Positions 1 through 6,736 of a stretch of 10,138 bases of DNA are shown here, piece after piece. Under the pieces are notes generated by a model. It saw only the letters and a program-made list of their open reading frames with translations. It did no database searches and was not told the origin of the DNA. The position numbers were made by a program, and so were the translations under genes. Numbering within the stretch: position 1 is the stretch's first letter; each line of letters begins with the position of its first letter. The stretch lies in contig JAJZEG010000396.1 in NCBI GenBank assembly GCA_021828605.1, forward strand, positions 1-10,138, read 5' to 3'. Source of the stretch: Pseudomonadota bacterium (lineage in GTDB: Bacteria > Pseudomonadota > Alphaproteobacteria > Acetobacterales > Acetobacteraceae).

Positions 1-930
1 AGCAGCACTCACAATTTCGGCCGCAGAAGCGGTGCGCGCGTTGATCAGCACCACCATCGGCTTGTTGGTAATAACATCCCCCGGACGCGCATACCAAACC
101 GCATCATCCTCAGCATGACGACCATGGGTTGAGACAATTTCACCCGCGCTCACGAAGTCACGCGCCACCGCAACACCTTGTTCGAGCAAACCGCCTGGAT
201 TATTGCGCAAATCAAGCACATAGCCGGTCACCTTATGGCCGTGCGCCTTGGCTTCGCGGTTCAGCTTGCGCACCGCGCGGCGAATATCGCGATTGGCGTT
301 CTGCGCGAAACTGGTCAGGCGCATATAGCCGATGGACCCGTACAAATGACTATGAACCGCTTTGACATGAATAATCGCGCGGACCAGCGTGAGCGTGATT
401 GGTTTTTCGACGCCCGCGCGCTTGAGCGTGAGGGTGATCGGCGCACCCACCTTGCCGCGCATATCATTCACCGCCTGACTAAGCGTCAGGCCGATCAGCG
501 GCTTGTTATCGATCGCGACAATCAAATCACCCGGCTTGATCCCGGCTTTCGCCGCCGGCGTGCCATCAATCGGGCTAATCACTTTGATAAAGCCCGACGC
601 TTCGGAAACTTCGAGCCCCAGCCCCCCAAATCGGCCAGAGGTTTCCGCCTGCATATCCTTATATTGGCGCGTATTCATGTAGCCGCTATGCGGGTCGAGT
701 GCGGCGAGCATGCCGTTCAACGCCCCATAAATCAGCTTTTTCGCGGGCTCGGGCGACACGTAATCGGCGCGGATCCGCTCGAACACATGGCCGAACAGGC
801 TGATTTGCTGATCTGTTTTCGAGCCTGACGCATTATCCGCGAGCGCCGCATGAAATGCGGGTGCCACGGTGCCAACCGCAATCCCGAGCACAAAACCACA
901 GGACACTAATAACCCAGCCTTACGCGTCAT
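1..930 (-). CDS. ctpA: S41 family C-terminal processing peptidase, CtpA-type (3' end outside window)
   Basis: This is a periplasmic serine protease of the carboxyl-terminal processing family, which trims or degrades envelope proteins, including peptidoglycan enzymes, from exposed C termini. I translated 310 codons without a stop up to the left edge. The ATG at 930 is followed by a hydrophobic signal or anchor segment (about residues 6-28). Next come an N-terminal helix region with the family motif LAALDPHSGYM (about 74-84), a PDZ domain (about 100-175, with GRFGGLGLEV and AAKAGIKPGDLI), and the peptidase core with YVLDLRNNPGGLLEQGVAVA (about 236-255). The nucleophile region ARTASAAEIVSAA puts the catalytic Ser near residue 302. 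The partner Lys, expected about 25 residues further on, and the C terminus lie outside the window. A purine-rich AAAAAAGGGAT precedes the ATG by about 9 nt. The gene is 61 nt downstream of envC, a pairing common in alphaproteobacteria that fits joint control of murein hydrolysis. Confidence 0.96.
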   Translation of the reverse strand, partial: MTRKAGLLVSCGFVLGIAVGTVAPAFHAALADNASGSKTDQQISLFGHVFERIRADYVSPEPAKKLIYGALNGMLAALDPHSGYMNTRQYKDMQAETSGRFGGLGLEVSEASGFIKVISPIDGTPAAKAGIKPGDLIVAIDNKPLIGLTLSQAVNDMRGKVGAPITLTLKRAGVEKPITLTLVRAIIHVKAVHSHLYGSIGYMRLTSFAQNANRDIRRAVRKLNREAKAHGHKVTGYVLDLRNNPGGLLEQGVAVARDFVSAGEIVSTHGRHAEDDAVWYARPGDVITNKPMVVLINARTASAAEIVSAA

Positions 931-991
931 TCGTCACAGATCCCTTTTTTCAACAATTACCATGAGGGGGCGCGGCGCGGAAGTCCAGACG

Positions 992-2182
992 TCACGGCCT
1001 CGCATGCGCATCCGAAGCAAATCCCAAAGCGGGATTAACCGGCGTGCCATTCTGGCGCAATTCCACATAGAGTTTCGGCGCGCCACCGCCGTTTCGACCT
1101 TGCGCCGCCATGGCCGCGATCGGCTGGCCAGGCACGATTTTTTGACCCACGCGCACGATAAATCGGTGAACCCCGGCGATCACAAAATCGTTTCCATTCG
1201 CGCAGGATAGAATCAACAGCTTACCATAGGATTGAAATCGCCGTGCAAACGCGACGCGCCCGGCGCAAGAAGCACTGACCATCGCCGAGGGAGCCGTGGC
1301 AAAGGTATCGCCCAGAGCCGGGCCCGCCATGGTTTGCGCGCCAAATTGCCGCACCAGCCGCCCCGCCACCGGGGCACCGGCCAAATCGGCGGGCGTGCTT
1401 TGATGGGTGCTTGCGAACGGCCTGATCCGCGCGCTCGCCTCATGCGCGGCTGCGCGTTGCACCGCGCGCAAACGCGCGATCATCCCGTTAAGGGAGTGCG
1501 CCCGCGCCGCGTTCGCCGCTTCCGCCTGTGCGGCCAGAAACTTACGCCGACCGGCATCCTGCTCCGCCGCTTGGGCGAGCGTAATCGCTGATTGCAGCCG
1601 GTCGCGCGCCGCCCTTTGTTGAGCCAAGGCCGTTTGCAGCTGGGTTTGCTGGAGGGCCACTTGCTGGCGTAGGGCGCGGTCGCGGATCATTATTCGATGT
1701 AAATCCGCCGCGCGCGCGCTGATCAGCCGGGTTAGACCGCGCATCACCAACGCCCCGCGCACGGAAGCGGTCATCGGCTGGCCGCTGCCGAGCAGGCTGC
1801 CCGTCGGGTGGGCCGCAAGACGCAGCATAATGGGGATGAGCGGGCGCAAAGCCGCCTCAGCGCGCGCCCGCTTGGCATTGGCTTGCGCCATCGCCTGATC
1901 AAGGGTCGCGAGATGCGCACTCATTGAAGCCGTGCGATTTTCGGTTTCCCGAAGGGCGGCGTTGAGGCTGATTTCCTGCGCGGTTAGTGTCTTAGCGCGC
2001 AAACTTGCCGCCACCAATGCGTGCTCGGCAAGCGTGATGTGGCGCCGATCCACCTGCGCGCGCCGCAAAGCCGCAGCGCGTTGCTGCTCGGCGTTGGTCA
2101 GGCTTGGCGCGCCAGCATGAGCCCACCCGACCAGCAGGCTGGCCAGCAGCACCCAAGCGGGTGCGGAATGGCTAATCCGCAC
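992..2182 (-). CDS. envC: Murein hydrolase activator EnvC-like, coiled coil plus degenerate LytM/M23 domain
   Basis: This is a predicted periplasmic activator of N-acetylmuramoyl-L-alanine amidases during cell division. The 396-aa protein opens with a clear signal peptide (about 1-23, ending WAHA). Two long Ala/Gln/Arg-rich coiled-coil stretches follow (about 28-115 and 160-245), then a C-terminal LytM-like domain (about 270-386). The fold landmarks of M23 are present (AGRVAFA, YGKLLIL, VRVGQKIVPGQPIA, LYVELRQNGTPVNP). The catalytic zinc ligands are not: the HxH of active M23 enzymes reads K-L-Y (residues 370-372), and the first-His position lies in ILSCANGND. That loss is what EnvC/NlpD-type activators show, so an activator is more likely than an active peptidase. 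The start is GTG at 2182, which overlaps the last 11 nt of gpmI and has only a weak GAAG upstream. Translation is probably coupled to gpmI. No ATG would preserve the signal peptide. Confidence 0.92.
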   Translation of the reverse strand: MRISHSAPAWVLLASLLVGWAHAGAPSLTNAEQQRAAALRRAQVDRRHITLAEHALVAASLRAKTLTAQEISLNAALRETENRTASMSAHLATLDQAMAQANAKRARAEAALRPLIPIMLRLAAHPTGSLLGSGQPMTASVRGALVMRGLTRLISARAADLHRIMIRDRALRQQVALQQTQLQTALAQQRAARDRLQSAITLAQAAEQDAGRRKFLAAQAEAANAARAHSLNGMIARLRAVQRAAAHEASARIRPFASTHQSTPADLAGAPVAGRLVRQFGAQTMAGPALGDTFATAPSAMVSASCAGRVAFARRFQSYGKLLILSCANGNDFVIAGVHRFIVRVGQKIVPGQPIAAMAAQGRNGGGAPKLYVELRQNGTPVNPALGFASDAHARP

Positions 2183-3713
2183 CGGGCTTCGATGAAGCAG
2201 CGCCGATCAGCAGGCTTTCCCCGGTCATCTCTGCGGGCTGCGCCAAACCGAGCAAGGAAAGCAAGGTCGGCGCGATATCGGCCAGCCGCCCGTGGCGTAA
2301 GGCGGTAATCCCCGGCACGCCCATGAGCAAAGCGGGCACCTCATTCAGCGTGTGGGCGGTGTGCGGTCCGCCGGTCGCCGGATCCTTCATGAGTTCGCAA
2401 TTACCATGATCCGCCGTCACCAACAGCGCCCCGCCTTGCGCGTTTACCGCCTCGGCAATCGCGCCCAGCCCGGTATCCACCGCTTCCACCGCCTTGATCG
2501 CCGCAGCCAAATCGCCGGTATGCCCGACCATGTCCGGGTTGGCATAATTGAGCACAATCAGGTCAAACCGGTCGGATTTTATCGCGGCGACCAATTTTTC
2601 GGTGAGTTCCGGCGCCGACATTTCCGGCTGCAAATCATAGGTCGCGACCTTGGGCGAGGCGACCATGATCCGCTCCTCGCCGGGATATTGTTGCTCCGCC
2701 CCACCATTCAAAAAATAGGTGACATGCGGATATTTTTCAGTCTCGGCGGCACGCAACTGGGTCATCTTCGCCTCCGCCACCACCGCGCCGAGCAGATGCT
2801 CCATCGGCTGGGCGGTAAATAAAGCCGGGATGAGCGGATCTAATTCAGCGGAATAGGCCACCATGCCCAAAGTAGCGGCAAATGTCGGCTGCACCGCGCG
2901 CTTAAAACCATCAAACTCAGGGTCCAGCAGGGCTGCAAGGATTTCGCGCACCCGATCCGCCCGGAAATTCGCGCATAACAGCCCGTCACCATCCGCCATC
3001 CCCGGATAATCGCCAATCACGCAGGGTTTAACAAACTCATCGGTTTCCTTGGCGTCATACCGCGCTTGGATCGCCGCCCCGGCACGCGCGGCAGGCTCAC
3101 CCTGGCCAGCGGTGATCAAATCATAAGCGCGCTGCACCCGTTCCCAACGATGATCGCGATCCATCGCAAAATAACGCCCGCAGATTGTGGCGATGGTCGC
3201 ACCCTTGGGCAGCGCCGCTTGCAACCAATTCAGACAATCCACCCCCGATTGCGGCGGGGTATCGCGCCCGTCCATCAGCGCATGGACCCAAACTTTCAGT
3301 CCTGCTTCGGCCAGCAAGGTCGCGAGGGCAGCGATGTGGCGTTGGTGCGCATGCACCCCACCCGGTGAGACCAGCCCGAGCAGATGGCACGCACCTTTGC
3401 TCGCGTGCAAATCAGCGATAAAACGCTGCAAAGCCGGATTGACCGCCAGGCTACCATCCTCAATCGCGGCATCGATGCGGGGCAATTCCTGCATCACCAC
3501 CCGACCGGCGCCGATATTGGTATGACCAACCTCGGAATTGCCCATCTGCCCCTCGGGCAGCCCGACATCGCGGCCAGAGGTGCGCAAAAACCCATGCGGG
3601 GACTGCGCCCAAAGCCGATCAAAATGCGGGGTGCGCGCCGATGCCACGGCATTATCGGCCTGCTCCGCACGCCAGCCGAAACCATCCAATATCGTCAACA
3701 TGACCGGTCGCAT
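2172..3713 (-). CDS. gpmI: 2,3-bisphosphoglycerate-independent phosphoglycerate mutase
   Basis: GpmI interconverts 3- and 2-phosphoglycerate in glycolysis and gluconeogenesis in the cytoplasm, using two Mn ions and a phosphoserine. From the ATG at 3713 the protein has 513 residues, the usual family length. Alkaline-phosphatase-superfamily metal and nucleophile sites are visible: D10 in TILDGFGW, the phosphoserine S60 in MGNSEVGHTNIGAG, D394 and H398 in ANPDMVGHTGD, D435-H436 in TADHGNCE, and H454 in PHTAHTLNEVPAL. The substrate-binding inserts GGVHAHQRH (118-126) and MDGRDTPP (147-154), and CANFRADRVREI (247-258), are intact. Two upstream in-frame starts exist (TTG 3743, ATG 3737). I chose 3713 because AAAGGAG sits exactly 5 nt before it and the sequence MRPVMLTILDG matches where the family begins. 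The gene lies 51 nt after rlmH and overlaps envC by 11 nt. Confidence 0.97.
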   Translation of the reverse strand: MRPVMLTILDGFGWRAEQADNAVASARTPHFDRLWAQSPHGFLRTSGRDVGLPEGQMGNSEVGHTNIGAGRVVMQELPRIDAAIEDGSLAVNPALQRFIADLHASKGACHLLGLVSPGGVHAHQRHIAALATLLAEAGLKVWVHALMDGRDTPPQSGVDCLNWLQAALPKGATIATICGRYFAMDRDHRWERVQRAYDLITAGQGEPAARAGAAIQARYDAKETDEFVKPCVIGDYPGMADGDGLLCANFRADRVREILAALLDPEFDGFKRAVQPTFAATLGMVAYSAELDPLIPALFTAQPMEHLLGAVVAEAKMTQLRAAETEKYPHVTYFLNGGAEQQYPGEERIMVASPKVATYDLQPEMSAPELTEKLVAAIKSDRFDLIVLNYANPDMVGHTGDLAAAIKAVEAVDTGLGAIAEAVNAQGGALLVTADHGNCELMKDPATGGPHTAHTLNEVPALLMGVPGITALRHGRLADIAPTLLSLLGLAQPAEMTGESLLIGAASSKPGAD

Positions 3714-3718
3714 TTTTG

Positions 3719-3725
3719 CTCCTTT
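3719..3725 (-). promoter_or_regulatory. Shine-Dalgarno site deciding the gpmI start
   Basis: Reading on the minus strand, AAAGGAG is followed by five bases (CAAAA) and then ATG at 3713. This places initiation at 3713 rather than at TTG 3743 or ATG 3737, which have no comparable site. The 5-nt spacing is also a useful internal yardstick for the unusual nadD and rsfS starts. Confidence 0.8.
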
Positions 3726-3764
3726 AGCACTGCTCATGGGCAATGGTTGATATGGCGCAGGGGC

Positions 3765-4226
3765 TCATGGCCGCCCCGACCGGTGATACGGGTGCCCGGC
3801 GAGAATGGTTTGAGCGCGGTAGAGTTGTTCAGCCAAAATAACCCGCGCCAGCATATGCGGAAAGGTCAAATTACTGAGCGAGAGCACCAAATCCGCGCGG
3901 TCATTAATTGGCGCCGCCAAGCCTTCCGCGCCGCCAATCACGAACACGCAATGCAAACCGGCCTCGCGCCATTGTCCCATACGCGCCGCGAGACCTACAG
4001 TGTCGAGCGCCACCCCGCCACTATCAAGGGCGATAACATAGTTTTTAGGATCCAGTCGGGCGAGCATCGCACTCGCCTCGCGCGCCTTGATTTCGGCGGC
4101 ACTGCCGACACCATCGGCCAGCGCGATCAACTCCAAGCGCGGATTGATCCGACCCGCATAGCGGTGAAAAAGGTCCGATTCCGGCCCGGACCGATCGCGA
4201 CCAATGGCGATCAGGCCCAGACGCAT
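3765..4226 (-). CDS. rlmH: 23S rRNA (pseudouridine1915-N3)-methyltransferase RlmH
   Basis: RlmH is a SPOUT-class methyltransferase that uses S-adenosylmethionine to methylate pseudouridine 1915 in helix 69 of 23S rRNA, acting on assembled 70S ribosomes. The 153-aa protein has the normal length. It carries the family signatures: an N-terminal beta strand MRLGLIAIG, YVIALDSGG (63-71), the SAM-binding trefoil-knot segment CVFVIGGAEGL (93-103), LSLSNLTFPHMLARVIL (115-131), EQLYRAQTI (133-141), and the C-terminal PYHR (146-149). The ATG at 4226 starts three bases after the rsfS stop (TGAGCGATG) and has no recognisable Shine-Dalgarno site, so it is probably translated by coupling to rsfS. The rsfS-rlmH pairing is widely conserved in bacteria and supports the call. 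Confidence 0.96.
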   Translation of the reverse strand: MRLGLIAIGRDRSGPESDLFHRYAGRINPRLELIALADGVGSAAEIKAREASAMLARLDPKNYVIALDSGGVALDTVGLAARMGQWREAGLHCVFVIGGAEGLAAPINDRADLVLSLSNLTFPHMLARVILAEQLYRAQTILAGHPYHRSGRP

Positions 4227-4229
4227 CGC

Positions 4230-4760
4230 TCAGACCGGTTCGTCGAGATCAGCACCCCACATTTTCTCGAGCGCATACATTTCCCGGGCCTCGGCCTTGA
4301 ACAAATGCACGACAATATCCCCGGCATCGACCAGCACCCAATCCGAGCCGGACGCCCCTTCGGTTTGCACGCGTTTGACGCCGATCTCGGCAAGCTTATC
4401 GAGCAAATGCGTCGCCATCGCCGCGATCTGCCGATCGGCCAAACCGGTGGCAATCACCATCCGATCCGCGAAGCTGGCGCGCCCGGCTAAATCGAGCACC
4501 ACCACCTCCTCGGCCTTATCATCCTCCAGGCTCGCGACAATCACCGCTTGCATTTGCGCCAGCCGATCCGGCGCCACTTTGCGCATGACCGGTTTTTTGG
4601 TTTTGGCTGCTGGTTTCGGGCCCGCGATCACCGCTTTTTTGCGCGGTGTTCCAGGCGCTTTGGGTGCGGCAACAACAGGTTTGGGCGGCTTGCGCGGGGT
4701 GCGGGTGCGCGGGGTCGCAGGCGCAGGCGGCGAGGTGCGCGAGGGTGTTCGAGCGATGAT
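4230..4760 (-). CDS. rsfS: Ribosomal silencing factor RsfS with basic Pro-rich N-terminal tail; probable ATC start
   Basis: RsfS (DUF143/Iojap family) binds ribosomal protein uL14 on the 50S subunit and blocks subunit joining under starvation. The RsfS domain fills roughly the last 110 residues: an N-terminal helix with LAQMQAVIVASLEDDKAEEV, the core VVLDLAGRASFADRMVIATG, DRQIAAMATHLLDKL, GSDWVLVDAGDIVVHLF and REMYALEKMW. The start is unusual. The frame opens at a TAA at 4772-4770. The only strong Shine-Dalgarno site (AAGGAG, 4771-4766) stands 5 nt before ATC at 4760. The next candidates, GTG 4631 and ATG 4583, have no such site. Starting at ATC gives 176 aa; starting at GTG gives 133 aa. The extra 43 residues are rich in Pro, Ala, Arg, Lys and Thr with no acidic residue, and they run smoothly into the equally basic stretch after the GTG, which suggests one continuous disordered tail. 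The domain call is firm; the start is an inference, and a sequence error at an original ATG is the alternative. Confidence 0.93.
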   Translation of the reverse strand: MIARTPSRTSPPAPATPRTRTPRKPPKPVVAAPKAPGTPRKKAVIAGPKPAAKTKKPVMRKVAPDRLAQMQAVIVASLEDDKAEEVVVLDLAGRASFADRMVIATGLADRQIAAMATHLLDKLAEIGVKRVQTEGASGSDWVLVDAGDIVVHLFKAEAREMYALEKMWGADLDEPV

Positions 4761-4765
4761 CGCAA

Positions 4766-4771
4766 CTCCTT
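4766..4771 (-). promoter_or_regulatory. Strong Shine-Dalgarno site for rsfS placed before an ATC codon
   Basis: On the minus strand AAGGAG lies just after the nadD stop (TGA 4777-4775). It is followed by TTGCG and then ATC ATC in the rsfS frame. The TTG immediately after the site is out of frame with rsfS and too close to serve. The in-frame codon at the normal 5-nt distance is the ATC at 4760. Confidence 0.65.
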
Positions 4772-4774
4772 AGG

Positions 4775-5383
4775 TCAAGGCGCAGGCGGGACGTGGCGGC
4801 GCTGCGCGCGGATTTGACTCGCTGATAAAGGATTTTCGCGAATCATCAATAAGCTCCAGCGCGGTGCGGCACTGCGCGCGAGTAAAATACTGGCTTCACG
4901 TCGCAGCCTGGCATGGCGCATCAACCGGGCCGCTTGCCCGGCCAGGGCTTTGCGGGTTGCCCCCGGACGCGGCAAAACCGCAATCGGCATGGCGTTGATC
5001 AAATGTCGCCAGCGATGCCATCGCGGTAATTGCTGCAAATTATCAGCCCCCATCAAAAAAACGAACCGCGCGCGGGGAAAGCGTTGGCGCAGCGCCGATA
5101 ATGTATCGACGGTGTAAGTGGTGCCCAGCGCGCGCTCCAGATCGGTCGCGATAATGCGCCGGTCCGGGTCGATTTTTGCGGCCCACGCCAGCCGTTCGGC
5201 CAAGGGTGCCATGTCGGATTTTGATTTGAGCGGATTGCCCGGCGAGACCAGCAGCCAAACCTGATCGAGTCGCAAATGGCGCAGCGCCGCCTGGGCAATA
5301 TGAGCGTGGCCGGCATGGGCCGGATTGAAGCTGCCGCCGAGCAGCCCGATGCGCAGGCGGCGTTTGTCGCCAAACCGGTTCAG
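4775..5383 (-). CDS. nadD: Nicotinate-nucleotide adenylyltransferase NadD; probable CTG start overlapping proA stop
   Basis: NadD transfers AMP from ATP to nicotinate mononucleotide, giving deamido-NAD in cytoplasmic NAD synthesis. Read from the CTG at 5383, the protein has 202 residues, a normal family size. It contains the nucleotidyltransferase signature GLLGGSFNPAHAGHAHIA (13-30, with H23-x-G-H26), the substrate loop LVSPGNPLK (45-53), FVFLMGADNLQQLPRWHRW in the middle, and a C-terminal LSASQIR version of the ISxTxIR motif. No ATG, GTG or TTG occurs in frame between the upstream TGA (5515-5513) and the HxGH motif. The first canonical start, TTG at 5275, would remove the active site. CTG 5383 shares two bases with the proA stop as CTGA, and AGGTG (5393-5389) lies 5 nt upstream, so I place initiation there. 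Function is certain from the motifs; the non-canonical start is a strong inference that a sequencing error could overturn. Confidence 0.93.
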   Translation of the reverse strand: MNRFGDKRRLRIGLLGGSFNPAHAGHAHIAQAALRHLRLDQVWLLVSPGNPLKSKSDMAPLAERLAWAAKIDPDRRIIATDLERALGTTYTVDTLSALRQRFPRARFVFLMGADNLQQLPRWHRWRHLINAMPIAVLPRPGATRKALAGQAARLMRHARLRREASILLARSAAPRWSLLMIRENPLSASQIRAQRRHVPPAP

Positions 5384-6648
5384 GTTCGCACCTGACCCGT
5401 GCCAAATAAGTGATAACGGTAAGTCACCAGCTGATCGAGCCCGACCGGGCCGCGCGCATGCAACCGGCCGGTCGCGATGCCAATTTCCGCGCCAAAGCCG
5501 AACTCCCCGCCATCACAAAACTGGGTGGAGGCATTCCACAGCCCGACCGCCGCATCAATCCCGGCCAAAAACATCTCTGCCGTTGCTTGATCCTGCGTGA
5601 TAATCGCCTCGGTATGCGAGGAGCCATGAGTGGCAATATGCGCCAGCGCCGCCTCGATCCCATCGACGATTTTAATGGATAAAATCGCGTCCAGCCATTC
5701 GGTGTGAAAATCGGCCTCGGTGGCGCGCGGCAGGCCGGGCATCAGCGCACAGGCGCGGTCATCGGCCCGAAACGCGCAGCCCAAGGCCGCCAGATCAGCC
5801 ACCAATAATGGCAATAAAGCGGGGGCGATTGCAGCATCAATCAGTAAGGTTTCGGTTGCCCCGCACACGCCAGGGCGGCGCATTTTGGCGTTGGTTAAAA
5901 TAGCCCGCGCCATCGCCGGATCAGCCGCCGCATGAACATAAGTGTGGTTGAGCCCTTCGGCATGGGCCAGCACCGGCACGCGCGCGTCGCGCTGCACCCG
6001 CTCGACCAGGCTCTTGCCGCCGCGCGGAATGATCAAATCGATTAAACCGCTCGCACCCAGCATCGCGGCCACAAAAGCCCGATCCGCGCTCGGGGCGATT
6101 TGCACACAGGCAAGGGGCAGCTCAGCGCGCTCCAACCCGATTTGCATGGCCGCATGGATCGCCCGTGCCGAATGCACGCTCTCAGAGCCGCCGCGCAGCA
6201 GCACCGCATTGCCTGATTTCAAACAAAGGGCGGCGGCATCCGCGCCAACATTCGGGCGGCTTTCGTAAATCATCCCAATCACGCCAATCGGCTGCGGCAC
6301 CCGGCGGATCAACAACCCGTTCGGCTGCCGCCATTCGGCCAGGATTTTGCTCAACGGATCGGGCAGCGCCGCCACCGCCGCAACGCCCTCGGCCATGGCC
6401 GCGATGCGCGCTTGGGTGAGGCGGAGCCGATCGGCAAAGGCCGCGTTGGCGCGCGGCCCCGAAGGGTCAAGCCCATCCAGGTCGCGCGCGTTAGCCGCCA
6501 AAATATCGGGCGTGGCCGCGTGCAACGCCTCCGCCGCCGCGCGAAGCGCCGCATTGCGCTGATCGGTGGAGGCGCGCGCCAAATCGGCCCCCGCCGCGCG
6601 GGCCTGCGCGCCCATCCAGACCATCGTTTCCAAGTCGTTATCCGCCAT
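5380..6648 (-). CDS. proA: Glutamate-5-semialdehyde dehydrogenase (gamma-glutamyl phosphate reductase)
   Basis: ProA reduces gamma-glutamyl phosphate with NADPH to glutamate-5-semialdehyde, the second step of proline synthesis, in the cytoplasm. From the ATG at 6648 the protein has 422 residues, as expected. It shows the aldehyde-dehydrogenase-like cofactor region with PIGVIGMIYESRPNVGADAA (120-139), LKSGNAVLLRGGSES (143-157), DLIIPRGGKSLVERVQ (204-219), and the catalytic Cys262 in RRPGVCGATETLL. C-terminal landmarks are SSHTEAIIT, NASTQFCDGGEFGFGAEIGI and GPVGLDQLVTYRY. The frame stays open to 6810, but that longer form would overlap the divergent GNAT-Nudix gene and adds 54 residues with no family counterpart, so I reject it. 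No good Shine-Dalgarno site precedes 6648. The stop codon overlaps the CTG of nadD. The usual upstream partner proB is not adjacent here. Confidence 0.96.
   Translation of the reverse strand: MADNDLETMVWMGAQARAAGADLARASTDQRNAALRAAAEALHAATPDILAANARDLDGLDPSGPRANAAFADRLRLTQARIAAMAEGVAAVAALPDPLSKILAEWRQPNGLLIRRVPQPIGVIGMIYESRPNVGADAAALCLKSGNAVLLRGGSESVHSARAIHAAMQIGLERAELPLACVQIAPSADRAFVAAMLGASGLIDLIIPRGGKSLVERVQRDARVPVLAHAEGLNHTYVHAAADPAMARAILTNAKMRRPGVCGATETLLIDAAIAPALLPLLVADLAALGCAFRADDRACALMPGLPRATEADFHTEWLDAILSIKIVDGIEAALAHIATHGSSHTEAIITQDQATAEMFLAGIDAAVGLWNASTQFCDGGEFGFGAEIGIATGRLHARGPVGLDQLVTYRYHLFGTGQVRT
5389..5393 (-). promoter_or_regulatory. Shine-Dalgarno site supporting the CTG start of nadD
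   Basis: On the minus strand AGGTG, which can pair fully with the 16S anti-Shine-Dalgarno sequence, is followed by CGAAC and then CTG. The site lies inside the last codons of proA, so nadD translation is probably coupled to proA termination. The 5-nt spacing equals that seen for gpmI and the cinA-like gene in this window. Confidence 0.6.
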
Positions 6649-6736
6649 TGTTGGTAGGTGCGCCGAGTATGCGCGCAAATCAACTCCCCGCGCGGCACCC
6701 TTCCGGCAAGGCGGTGAACCGGCTATCTGAAACCCT
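6649..6736. promoter_or_regulatory. Divergent intergenic region between proA and the GNAT-Nudix gene
   Basis: These 88 bases separate two divergently transcribed genes and must hold, or lie close to, promoters for the proA-led cluster and for the GNAT-Nudix/cinA pair. I see no convincing -35/-10 pair, operator palindrome or riboswitch-like structure in either direction, and neither gene has a good Shine-Dalgarno site here. The regulatory role is inferred from position only. Confidence 0.35.

Noticed and set aside
178..828. Plus-strand open frame of 216 codons opposite ctpA
   Set aside because: The minus strand encodes an uninterrupted S41 peptidase with PDZ and catalytic motifs; the plus frame is a shadow.
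931..991. Tiny ATG frame (nine codons) ending just before the ctpA start
   Set aside because: Too short, with no ribosome site of its own; probably chance.
3384..4490. Open plus-strand frame of 368 codons across the gpmI 5' end, rlmH and most of rsfS
   Set aside because: It is antisense to three well-identified genes, has no recognisable domain and an arginine/histidine-rich composition typical of shadow frames in GC-rich DNA.
4632..4765. TTG at 4765 directly after AAGGAG, opening a short Arg-rich frame that ends at the rsfS GTG
   Set aside because: There is no spacing between the Shine-Dalgarno site and the TTG, and the peptide has no recognisable character. It could be a leader peptide, but the in-frame ATC at normal spacing explains the site better.
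5043..5405. Two alternative minus-strand frames with canonical TTG starts over the nadD 5' end (ends at 5405 and 5373)
   Set aside because: Both are out of frame with the GGSFNPAHAGH motif and contain no NadD features.
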